Virus record (IMG/VR): IMGVR_UViG_3300031951_000300
Location: 1 to 46,435 of that record
Strand: one strand, 5' to 3'
From: a virus
Length of the DNA stretch: 46,435 bases
Shown here: in pieces, positions 1 through 6,592 of the stretch
Position numbering within the stretch: position 1 is the first letter of the stretch
Layout: each line of letters starts with the position of its first letter
Program-made: the position numbers and the translations under genes
The notes under the pieces: model-generated
What the model was told of the DNA's origin: nothing
The model's database searches: none
The model's input: only the letters and a program-made list of their open reading frames with translations

Positions 1-771
1 TATATGATTGTCTCTACTGCGGTGAACCACAACTGGAGGTGGATTATATACTCAGCAGAGAACCGCACCGCTGCGGTGAAGATGAAGCTCATCCAGTTTG
101 CTGCAAATATGCAGGTTAAAGAGATGAATGGATACGACCTTAAGAGGTCGTACCAATGGGTCAATGACCACTTCACAATCATTAGCAACAAGAGCATCTA
201 CTCCTACAGCGACCTGCTGGTGTTCGGAGAGAAGCTGATACGTCAGGGCGACTACGATGGCTACTTCATTGATCCGTACAACAGCCTAAAGATTCAGATG
301 TCTTCTGGCTCTTCACTCACCACCCACGACTACCACTACGAGGCTGCCTCTGAGTTCCTTTCCTTTACCCAGTCCCACAATATGGGCCTGTGGCTTTCGA
401 CCCACGCCATCACCGAAGCGCAGAGGCGTAAGGGAGAGGACGGACTACCTAAGGCTCCCTATGCTGAGGACACCGAAGGTGGCGGTAAATTTGTAAATAA
501 GTCTGATAATTTCTTAACATTCCACAGAAAAATTCAGCATCCAGAGTACGATATGAGGCGCACCGTTGAGGTCCACGTAAGAAAGATTAGGGAGGTCGAG
601 TCCGGTGGGGAACCCACAAGCCTCGACTATCCTGTTCTGTTTGAGATGAATGGGCTCAGCTCTGGCTTCGTAAATAAGTTTACCGGAAAGCCATTATTTA
701 AGTCTATACTTGCCGATGTACCACCACCAAAGATTAACTTCGAAGGTGTTGTGTATGACGATGCTTTCTAG
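1..771 (+). CDS. Replicative helicase, RecA-like C-terminal part (partial, 5' end outside window)
   Basis: The frame is open from the first base, so the N-terminus, including the Walker A loop, lies upstream of the window. The visible ~256 residues look like the RecA-fold motor of a DnaB/Twinkle/T7-gp4-type helicase. Counting from the Met at base 4, a Walker-B-like strand reads GYFIDPYNSL (about residues 86-95), followed by LWLSTHAITEAQRR (129-142). After that GGGKFVNKSDNFLTFHR has the form of the family's arginine-finger/motif-4 segment. Family knowledge: such proteins unwind the replication fork, often fused to a primase. The position at the head of a replication and nucleotide-metabolism operon fits. 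A RecA/AAA_25-type recombination ATPase is the main alternative. Bases 772-779, straight after the stop, form a -7 box for the next gene. Confidence 0.75.
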   Translation, partial: YMIVSTAVNHNWRWIIYSAENRTAAVKMKLIQFAANMQVKEMNGYDLKRSYQWVNDHFTIISNKSIYSYSDLLVFGEKLIRQGDYDGYFIDPYNSLKIQMSSGSSLTTHDYHYEAASEFLSFTQSHNMGLWLSTHAITEAQRRKGEDGLPKAPYAEDTEGGGKFVNKSDNFLTFHRKIQHPEYDMRRTVEVHVRKIREVESGGEPTSLDYPVLFEMNGLSSGFVNKFTGKPLFKSILADVPPPKINFEGVVYDDAF

Positions 772-779
772 TATCTTTG
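749..779 (+). promoter_or_regulatory. Bacteroidota-type promoter, TTG-N20-TATCTTTG
   Basis: TTG at 749-751 is followed after exactly 20 bases by TATCTTTG at 772-779. This fits the Bacteroidota sigma consensus (TTG, 17-23 bases, TAnnTTTG). The -33 element lies in the end of the helicase gene. The -7 box ends four bases before the GTG at 784, so the transcript would be leaderless or nearly so. Confidence 0.7.
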
Positions 780-783
780 ACTA

Positions 784-1314
784 GTGATAAATAATTATAA
801 TGAAATTGAGATATCAATACCAAAACCTCCGTCACTTAATCAGCTCTACGCTGGCAAGTTTTGGACATTCCGCCACAGGGAAAAAGAAAAGTATTTTAAT
901 GGCCTTTCCACTGCGCTTGAAGGACACGATAAATGGTCTACAGACCGCTTCGCTATCCACCTACGCTATAATTCTAAATTTGACGTTGACAATTCTGTTG
1001 TTGCTGTTAAGTTTCTTGCAGATTATCTACGCTATAATGGATACGTTATCGATGATACTCCTAAACATTTCTTGGAGCTTAGAATCACGTTTGATGCGGA
1101 ACTCAAAAAGGATCAATACATCGCTAAAATAATCTGTTATAACTATAATTTAATTCAAAACAATAACGATAATGACACTAGAGCAACTAAGCCGGGTGTA
1201 CTTCATAGCGACCTCGAGGATATCAGCGGGGAGCGCGGAACTGTACGAAGACCTACACGACCAAAAAGGAAGCCCGCTGCTAGACCCAAAGCAGGTAAGC
1301 GAGATAACAAATAA
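784..1314 (+). CDS. RusA-like Holliday-junction resolvase with basic C-terminal tail
   Basis: The first ~120 residues match the RusA family: an N-terminal SIPKPPSLNQLY strand (11-22), then FDVDN with acidic residues D67 and D69, K76, and a VIDDT motif with D90/D91. This is the pattern of the metal-binding aspartates of E. coli RusA. The enzyme would cleave four-way junctions or branched DNA during phage recombination or before packaging. RusA proteins are usually about 120-140 aa. Here the frame stays open to 176 aa, and the extra tail is rich in Arg, Pro and Lys. The tail overlaps the next gene by 143 bases in another frame, so it may be a by-product of that gene's composition or a real DNA-binding extension. 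The start is GTG at 784, directly behind a -7 box. Confidence 0.8.
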   Translation: MINNYNEIEISIPKPPSLNQLYAGKFWTFRHREKEKYFNGLSTALEGHDKWSTDRFAIHLRYNSKFDVDNSVVAVKFLADYLRYNGYVIDDTPKHFLELRITFDAELKKDQYIAKIICYNYNLIQNNNDNDTRATKPGVLHSDLEDISGERGTVRRPTRPKRKPAARPKAGKRDNK

Positions 1315-1390
1315 GTACTCCAGATCATTTCGTCTTGAGCTTGATATGATTCGCTCCGCACTCACGGAGTACGCAGAACAGCAGCGATGA
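1172..1390 (+). CDS. Small phage protein of unknown function, overlapping rusA-like gene
   Basis: This is a 72-aa protein starting at ATG 1172, inside the RusA-like gene in another frame, and ending with an ATGA overlap into the glycosyltransferase gene. It looks like a helical protein: LYEDL, then LLDPKQVSEITNKYSRSF, then LELDMIRSALTEYAEQ. I recall similar small phage proteins with a 'DPKQAxEIxN...xxLExxR' pattern but no known function. The sensible amino-acid composition and the coupled stop/start favour a real gene. The long overlap with the upstream frame is unusual. Confidence 0.6.
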   Translation: MTLEQLSRVYFIATSRISAGSAELYEDLHDQKGSPLLDPKQVSEITNKYSRSFRLELDMIRSALTEYAEQQR

Positions 1391-2349
1391 TAACCTTGGT
1401 GCACATCGATGGGCTTAGTGGGATTAACTACCACAGGCTCATCGTTCCACTTAGACGCCTTATTAATCAAGGCGTCAACATACATTGGATACAATCACTG
1501 AATGAGCTGAAAGACATCAATCTAGATGTTGTAACAAGCTTAATTGTGTCACGCAAGGCTTCCGTTACTAATCACAAAAAGTTCAGTCAAATGCTTAAGA
1601 GCCACGGAGTTAAGTTGATACTTGACAACGATGACTACTGGGACCTGAACAACGGAAACCCTGCAAAGGGGCTTTACGAAATCTACTACGGCCCAGACAT
1701 TAAGAAGACCATAAGGATTGCCGACGTCATATGGACGCCGTCTCACTACCTAGCCAAACAGATGAAGGCAGTAAACCCTAATGCTATTATTGAGTTTGTA
1801 AACAACTCCATAGACGACGAAGAGGACCAGTGGAAGAATATCCGTAAGTACAGCTCTAGCGATCTTCGCTTCGGTTATGCCGGAGCACTTGGTCACCTAA
1901 GCGACATAAAGGAGATGAAGTACGACTTCTCTAAGGTCTACACCTTTGGCGTGAAGGGTATGGACTACGACGAAATCCTAAAGTTCGACAAGTTGTCTGA
2001 GCCTAGAGACATCTGGAACTATGGAAAGCTCTACAAGAACTTTGATGTAAGCCTTGTTCCTCTTTCAAGGAACAGATTTAATTGGTGCAAGAGCGACCTT
2101 AAAATTGTCGAAGCGGCCTGGACTAGGACAGCGGTCATAGCGTCCAACACAAAGCCTTATAATGGCATTATACGCCACGGAGAGACTGGTCTTCTATGCT
2201 CCACGCCACAGGAGTGGCAGGAGGCTATCGAATCGATGGATAAGAAGACAGCAAAGAAGATGGCAGGCAATCTCTTTGAGGATATCAAGGACCACGAGGA
2301 CTACAACCTCGACAAGATAAACCTCAAGCGATTGAAGCACCTTGTATGA
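1387..2349 (+). CDS. GT-B fold glycosyltransferase (family 4-like)
   Basis: The 320-aa protein has a C-terminal half typical of GT-B glycosyltransferases. DVSLVPLSRNRFNWCKSDLK is followed by IVEAAWTRTAVIAS and then NGIIRHGETGLLC, the donor-nucleotide pocket with the E...G.P/TGLLV-type signature of GT4 enzymes. FGYAGALGHLSDI (about 162-174) resembles the interdomain GxxG strand. It would transfer a sugar from an NDP-sugar to an unknown acceptor. Its place is unusual: inside the replication operon between a resolvase and a nuclease, with ATGA overlaps on both sides. DNA-base glycosylation, modification of a host surface glycan, or glycosylation of a virion protein are all possible. Nothing in the sequence decides between them. 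Confidence 0.75.
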   Translation: MITLVHIDGLSGINYHRLIVPLRRLINQGVNIHWIQSLNELKDINLDVVTSLIVSRKASVTNHKKFSQMLKSHGVKLILDNDDYWDLNNGNPAKGLYEIYYGPDIKKTIRIADVIWTPSHYLAKQMKAVNPNAIIEFVNNSIDDEEDQWKNIRKYSSSDLRFGYAGALGHLSDIKEMKYDFSKVYTFGVKGMDYDEILKFDKLSEPRDIWNYGKLYKNFDVSLVPLSRNRFNWCKSDLKIVEAAWTRTAVIASNTKPYNGIIRHGETGLLCSTPQEWQEAIESMDKKTAKKMAGNLFEDIKDHEDYNLDKINLKRLKHLV

Positions 2350-2759
2350 TCAAGTACGAGAGGGAGCTCTTCAACCTCATAAAGGAGAGAATTGCCGATG
2401 ACCTCAAGGTCAGCGAGCATAAGATGTCTAAGTACGACTGCTACTCTCTTGTCCACAATTCTGACATAGAGCTCAAGTGCCGTAACCTTCACTACGATGA
2501 CCTACTCATTGAGAAGGCAAAGTACGACGCCCTTATCGAAAGGGCGGCAATGTTTGGGACGCTACCTGTCTACATCAACTCAACCCCTAATGGTGTATGG
2601 TCGTTCCGCTTGAGCGAACTCCCAGAACCTAAGTGGGAGGAGAGAAGGATGCCGAAGACTACGCATTTCACCAATAACAATATGATTGTCAAGATGGTGG
2701 GATACTACAATATTTCTTTAGGAAAAGACATCACAGAGTTGCTAGGATTGAGCAAGTAG
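2346..2759 (+). CDS. Predicted PD-(D/E)XK-type nuclease
   Basis: The 137-aa protein carries SDIELKCRN, in which D40, E42 and K44 form the D...ExK core of PD-(D/E)XK nucleases. It is followed by a helix rich in charged residues (YDDLLIEKAKYDALIER) and a strand TLPVYINSTPNGVWSF, consistent with the fold. Such small phage nucleases act in DNA recombination, host DNA breakdown or junction processing. The gene starts in an ATGA overlap with the glycosyltransferase and is followed by a promoter and a terminator hairpin, so it closes this operon. The nuclease assignment is motif-based. The substrate is unknown. Confidence 0.6.
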   Translation: MIKYERELFNLIKERIADDLKVSEHKMSKYDCYSLVHNSDIELKCRNLHYDDLLIEKAKYDALIERAAMFGTLPVYINSTPNGVWSFRLSELPEPKWEERRMPKTTHFTNNNMIVKMVGYYNISLGKDITELLGLSK

Positions 2760-2770
2760 CACTATCTTCG
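2739..2770 (+). promoter_or_regulatory. Promoter, TTG-N21-TATCTTCG, upstream of the nrd genes
   Basis: TTG at 2739-2741 and TATCTTCG at 2763-2770 are separated by 21 bases, a Bacteroidota-type promoter with one mismatch in the -7 box (TTcG for TTTG). It overlaps the end of the nuclease gene. The predicted start near 2777 lies just before a terminator-like hairpin, so the nrd mRNA would have a strong hairpin at its 5' end or be subject to attenuation. Confidence 0.5.
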
Positions 2771-2781
2771 CAATCCGTTTT

Positions 2782-2810
2782 GGGCCACCTAGTGTGGCCC
2801 TTTCTTTTCT
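2782..2810 (+). terminator. Intrinsic terminator or 5'-leader attenuator
   Basis: GGGCCAC (2782-2788) pairs perfectly with GTGGCCC (2794-2800) around a 5-base loop and is followed by TTTCTTTTCT. It ends the replication operon. Because a promoter sits just upstream, it could also act as an attenuator for nrdB. Confidence 0.75.
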
Positions 2811-2828
2811 AACCTTAACAATAATCCT

Positions 2829-3821
2829 ATGGCACTATTTGACGAACGTATCCCGTACAAACCTTTCGAATATCCGATATACTATACTGAAGGGTGGCTC
2901 AAGCAGGCTCAGGCTTTCTGGCTGCACACAGAGATATCTATGCAGAACGACGTCAAGGACTTTAGGGAGAACCTAAGCCCAAGCGAGAAGAACCTCGTGG
3001 GTAACATCCTCCTAGGCTTCGCGCAGACAGAGACAGCTGTTGCCGACTACTGGACCGGTATGGTTACCAAGTGGTTCCCTAAGCACGAAATCAAGCAGAT
3101 GGCTATGATGTTCGGCTCACAGGAGACCATCCACGCCACCGCCTACAGCTACCTCAACGAGACGCTAGGGCTTGAGGACTTTGAGGCCTTCCTTCAGGAG
3201 CCTGCAACCGTTGCTAGGTTTGAGAACCTAGTAGACACCAAGGCCGAGTACAGCCATACAATACTTAAGATAGACCCCAAGGCACGTCAGGACGTAGCCC
3301 GCTCTATAGCAGTCTTCTCTGCCTTCGCTGAGGGTATGGCCCTCTACTCCTCCTTTGCTGTTCTTTACTCCTTCCAGATGCGTAATCTACTGAAGGGAAT
3401 CGGTCAACAGATGAAGTGGTCCGTGAGGGATGAGTCCCTCCACTCCAAGATGGGCTGCATCCTATTCAACCATATGTGCGAGGAAGATTCGTATATCCGC
3501 GCAGGCGTCAAGGATAAGATTGAGGAGGCTGCTAGAGTAGCTGTTGATATGGAGCTAAACTTTATCGACAAGATGTTTGAGATGGGAGACCTCGAAAACC
3601 TAAAAGCTTCGGACCTAAAAGAGTTTATTAAAAAAAGAGGCAATGAAAAGTTGCGGGAGTTAGGCTACGATGGTATCTTTGAGTATGACGAGTCGAAGGC
3701 TTCACAGCTTGATTGGTTCTACCACTTAACTGGTGGCCACACTCATACTGACTTTTTCTCTATCCGTCCTACTGATTACTCAAAGGCCAACGAGGGAGAA
3801 GACTTTGAGAATATCTGGTAA
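2829..3821 (+). CDS. nrdB: Ribonucleotide reductase class I, small (radical) subunit
   Basis: The 330-aa length is normal for NrdB. The di-metal site is visible: E68 (AQTETAV), E99 and H102 (QETIH), E168 (FAEGM), E202 and H205 (DESLH). The spacings 31, 3, 34 and 3 equal those of E. coli D84, E115, H118, E204, E238, H241. Y106 lies four residues after H102, where the radical tyrosine (Y122) is expected. The first ligand is Glu rather than the usual Asp, as in chlamydial class Ic enzymes, yet the tyrosine is kept. The protein makes the radical used by NrdA to turn ribonucleotides into deoxyribonucleotides for phage DNA synthesis. It is followed 11 bases later by the DnaA-like gene and then nrdA. 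Confidence 0.95.
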   Translation: MALFDERIPYKPFEYPIYYTEGWLKQAQAFWLHTEISMQNDVKDFRENLSPSEKNLVGNILLGFAQTETAVADYWTGMVTKWFPKHEIKQMAMMFGSQETIHATAYSYLNETLGLEDFEAFLQEPATVARFENLVDTKAEYSHTILKIDPKARQDVARSIAVFSAFAEGMALYSSFAVLYSFQMRNLLKGIGQQMKWSVRDESLHSKMGCILFNHMCEEDSYIRAGVKDKIEEAARVAVDMELNFIDKMFEMGDLENLKASDLKEFIKKRGNEKLRELGYDGIFEYDESKASQLDWFYHLTGGHTHTDFFSIRPTDYSKANEGEDFENIW

Positions 3822-3832
3822 GAATTAAATTT

Positions 3833-4141
3833 ATGAACAACAATACAATCGCATCCATTATTTTTCACGAGATCAGAAACGAGTATGGCCTCAGCATTTC
3901 TCATATACGTAACAAGACTCGTATATCTTATGTGCGTGAGGCACGCCAGGTGTTTACTCAGCTTATGCGAGAGCACTCATCAATGACCACTACGGAGATT
4001 GGTAGGCTGGTAAACAGAGACCACTCTACGGTGGTCGCCACCACAAAGGCGGTAGGGCGTGAACTAGATACAAACAAAGTATATCGAAATCGTTATAATA
4101 AGATGAAGTTTAATATAGAATCAAAAATCAACAATGTCTAA
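3833..4141 (+). CDS. Stand-alone DnaA domain-IV-like DNA-binding protein
   Basis: The 102-aa protein matches the C-terminal DNA-binding domain of DnaA (Bac_DnaA_C) over about residues 30-75. YVREARQVFTQLMRE is followed by MTTTEIGRLVNRDHSTVVAT, with the (G)RDHSTV signature that contacts DnaA boxes. The ATPase domain is absent. It sits between nrdB and nrdA and overlaps the nrdA start by 8 bases. Known precedent: small DnaA-box-binding proteins can compete with host DnaA, and DnaA boxes control nrd genes in several bacteria. A role in phage origin recognition or nrd control is an inference. Confidence 0.8.
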   Translation: MNNNTIASIIFHEIRNEYGLSISHIRNKTRISYVREARQVFTQLMREHSSMTTTEIGRLVNRDHSTVVATTKAVGRELDTNKVYRNRYNKMKFNIESKINNV

Positions 4142-5912
4142 GAATTTTGCAGAGAGCCTAGGGTGGGAAGTCGGAGTTGACTTCCCCGAGTGGGGAAACA
4201 CAGAGGAGTACGTGAAGACCATATCGCGTGGCTACCTTATCAACGACGAAAAGCCTAAGGATGCGTACCTACGGGTCGCTAAGGCGGCGGCACACCGCCT
4301 AAATCGACCCGAGCTTGCCAGCAAGTTCTACGGCTACATATGGAACAACTGGCTTGGCCTTGCCACACCAGTGCTTGCCAATATGGGAACAGATCGTGGG
4401 CTTCCAATCTCCTGCTTCGGCGTTGACATTGGCGACAGCATCCACGACATCGGGATGAAGAACCTCGAGACTATGCTGCTGGCCAAGCACGGCGGTGGTG
4501 TAGGCATCGGACTTAATATGCTCCGTCCTGCAGGATCACCTATCTCCAACAGCAATGGGACTACCGATGGTGTGGTCCCCTTCTGTAAGATATACGACTC
4601 AACGATACTCGCCACCTCACAGGGCAATGTGCGCAGGGGTGCTGCATCGGTGAACCTAAGCATAGAGCACGGAGACTTTTGGGAGTGGATTGAAATCCGC
4701 GAGCCAAAGGGCGACGTCAACCGCCAATGTCTCAACCTAAACCAGTCGGTCATTGTCTCCGATAAGTTTATGCGGAAGCTAGAGGACGGCGATGATGAGT
4801 CACGCCGTCGCTGGTCTAAGGTGCTTCAGAAGCGCAAGGCTACAGGTCAGCCGTACATTATGTACCGCGGCAACGTCAACAAGCAGAACCCAGAGATGTA
4901 CAAGCACAACGGGCTGAAGGTCTTTATGACCAACATCTGCTCAGAGATTACCCTTTACACCGACGAGTCCCACAGCTTTGTTTGCTGTTTATCCTCACTG
5001 AACCTTGCCAAGTATGACGAGTGGAAGGACACAGACGTTGTATACTACTCCACGTTCTTTTTGGACGGCGTGTTGGAGGAGTTCATCCAGAAAGCCAAGA
5101 ATATGAGGGGCTTCGAAAATTCGGTTCGTTCTGCTGAAAAGGGACGGGCACTTGGACTGGGCGTACTCGGATGGCACACCTACCTACAGCAACGTGGAGC
5201 CCCATTTGAGGGGCTACAGGCGCAGATTGAGACGCGCCGTATCTTCTCCCACATCAAGATGGAATCAGAGCGTGCTAGCCGTGATATGGCTAAGATGTTC
5301 GGAGAACCTCTATGGTGTCGTGGCTTCGGTGTTCGTAATACCCACCTGCGTGCTATAGCTCCTACGGTGTCCAACTCTAAGCTCAGTGGTAACGTAAGCG
5401 CAGGCATCGAGCCTTGGGCAGCCAACGTATTCACCGAGCAGTCCGCTAAGGGTACGTTCATACGCAAGAACCCAACCTTAGAGAGGGTTCTGCGTAAGAT
5501 AGGCATCAACAACAAGGAGACCTGGGACCAGATACTCGCTGACGAAGGATCTGTTCAGAACATAGGTGAGCTTGATGGTTGGATTTACCAGAAGGGAAAG
5601 CTGATGCAGAGCAATGAGGCTGACCCTATGATGGATGTAGTTCCAGTAAAGGAGGTCTACAAGACCTTTAAGGAAATTAATCAGCTGGACCTAATCTACC
5701 AAGCAGGGATCCGACAGCAGTACATAGACCAGTCTGTATCGTTGAACCTTGCGTTCCCTACTGAGGCAACCCCTAAGTGGATTAATCAGGTACATATGGA
5801 GGCGTGGAACCAAGGAATCAAGACGCTGTACTATATGAGAACAGAGTCTGTGCTTCGTGGTGATATAGCCGTAAAGGCTATGAGCCCCGACTGTCTTTCC
5901 TGTGATGGCTAG
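4134..5912 (+). CDS. nrdA: Ribonucleotide reductase class I, large (catalytic) subunit
   Basis: The 592-aa protein has the catalytic residues of class I RNR: C94 (PISCF), N267-C269-E271 in TNICSEI (the thiyl-radical cysteine with its flanking Asn and Glu), C284/C285 (VCCLSS) as candidate partner of C94, the tyrosine pair in LYYMRTES near the C-terminus, and a C-terminal CLSC (587-590) that shuttles reducing power. It is shorter than E. coli NrdA (761 aa) and begins close to the catalytic barrel, so the N-terminal ATP-cone that senses dATP is missing. This is common in phage enzymes and makes them insensitive to dATP inhibition. It works with NrdB and ends 5 bases before a convergent - strand gene. 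Confidence 0.95.
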   Translation: MSKNFAESLGWEVGVDFPEWGNTEEYVKTISRGYLINDEKPKDAYLRVAKAAAHRLNRPELASKFYGYIWNNWLGLATPVLANMGTDRGLPISCFGVDIGDSIHDIGMKNLETMLLAKHGGGVGIGLNMLRPAGSPISNSNGTTDGVVPFCKIYDSTILATSQGNVRRGAASVNLSIEHGDFWEWIEIREPKGDVNRQCLNLNQSVIVSDKFMRKLEDGDDESRRRWSKVLQKRKATGQPYIMYRGNVNKQNPEMYKHNGLKVFMTNICSEITLYTDESHSFVCCLSSLNLAKYDEWKDTDVVYYSTFFLDGVLEEFIQKAKNMRGFENSVRSAEKGRALGLGVLGWHTYLQQRGAPFEGLQAQIETRRIFSHIKMESERASRDMAKMFGEPLWCRGFGVRNTHLRAIAPTVSNSKLSGNVSAGIEPWAANVFTEQSAKGTFIRKNPTLERVLRKIGINNKETWDQILADEGSVQNIGELDGWIYQKGKLMQSNEADPMMDVVPVKEVYKTFKEINQLDLIYQAGIRQQYIDQSVSLNLAFPTEATPKWINQVHMEAWNQGIKTLYYMRTESVLRGDIAVKAMSPDCLSCDG

Positions 5913-5917
5913 AGGTT

Positions 5918-6052
5918 TTACTTCTTGCTGCTACAGGAAGCGTGGGGGCAGTTTCCGTCACAGGCTACTGGCCTTGTGACGCACCATCCAACTACTGCTG
6001 GATCGAGGGGCCTGCCTTCGTAAGACGGGTCTTTTTCTTTAGCCCTGGCCAC
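5918..6052 (-). CDS. Cysteine-rich mini-protein (44 aa), GTG start
   Basis: A GTG at 6052 opens a 44-codon frame ending in TAA at 5918, overlapping the preceding small gene by 14 bases. The C-terminal half holds four cysteines in GWCVTRPVACDGNCPHASC, a possible metal-binding or disulfide knuckle. The N-terminal part is charged (ARAKEKDPSYEGRP). I do not recognise a family. It is the last gene of the late block and meets nrdA head-on. The lack of an ATG and the small size keep confidence moderate. Confidence 0.45.
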   Translation of the reverse strand: MARAKEKDPSYEGRPLDPAVVGWCVTRPVACDGNCPHASCSSKK

Positions 6053-6179
6053 GGTAGGACTTAGAGTACAGCTTAGAGGTCTTGAGCTTACTGCTCTTGG
6101 TCTTGGAATGTACGCCTGGCCTGCTTACTTTAGGCTTTGCTTTGAAGGTTGATGCTGTTTGTGCTTTGGTCTTCGCCAT
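6039..6179 (-). CDS. Small basic phage protein (46 aa), RPGVH/YRGQG type
   Basis: ATG at 6179 overlaps the stop of the lipoprotein gene (TAATG), indicating coupled translation. The 46-aa product is very rich in Lys, Ser and Thr. It contains KPKVSRPGVHSKTKSSK and ends in SYRGQG. I recall similar short basic proteins in many Bacteroidota phages, always without a known role. Its charge suggests nucleic-acid binding, perhaps packaging with the genome. This is inference. Confidence 0.7.
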   Translation of the reverse strand: MAKTKAQTASTFKAKPKVSRPGVHSKTKSSKLKTSKLYSKSYRGQG

Positions 6180-6592
6180 TATCTGAATCGGTATAAAAAC
6201 ATCATAACGACAAGTGCTGCCGCTAAGAACAAAAGTAGGTAATCTTTTACCTTACCCGTTTTGCTTTCAGGCTGAACTAATTGCGGTGGACACTCGGCTT
6301 GTACGCTTACCGCGTAGGGAACTTCCTTAATCTGAGTCTTCACTATCATCTTATCTTGATACTTTGTGATGACAATGCGCACTGTGTCGTTGTCAATCAC
6401 CGAGGAATCGCCTTCAGCGATGACCCCGATTGTGTCAACCATATACACTGGTGGAGTGATGATGGTATCCCAAACCGTAACAATGGTTGGCTTCAGTATC
6501 GAAGGGTCCTTCTTTACTGCTTTGTTGAGATGATAGGTGGCGCTGCATCCTGAAAGAAGTGCAGCGACCACTAGGGCCGATAGGTATTTCAT
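6179..6592 (-). CDS. Lipoprotein with C-terminal membrane helix, u-spanin candidate
   Basis: The 137-aa protein begins with a lipoprotein signal peptide (MKYLSALVVAALLSGC, lipobox LSGC with C16). Its middle is periplasmic and beta-rich, and it ends in a hydrophobic helix (YLLLFLAAALVVMMFLY) capped by RFR. A lipid anchor in the outer membrane plus a C-terminal inner-membrane helix in one chain is the layout of a unimolecular spanin such as phage T1 gp11. Such proteins fuse the two membranes in the last step of lysis. The start overlaps the stop of the giant protein gene (ATGA). The topology is seen in the sequence. The spanin role is inferred. Confidence 0.6.
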   Translation of the reverse strand: MKYLSALVVAALLSGCSATYHLNKAVKKDPSILKPTIVTVWDTIITPPVYMVDTIGVIAEGDSSVIDNDTVRIVITKYQDKMIVKTQIKEVPYAVSVQAECPPQLVQPESKTGKVKDYLLLFLAAALVVMMFLYRFR

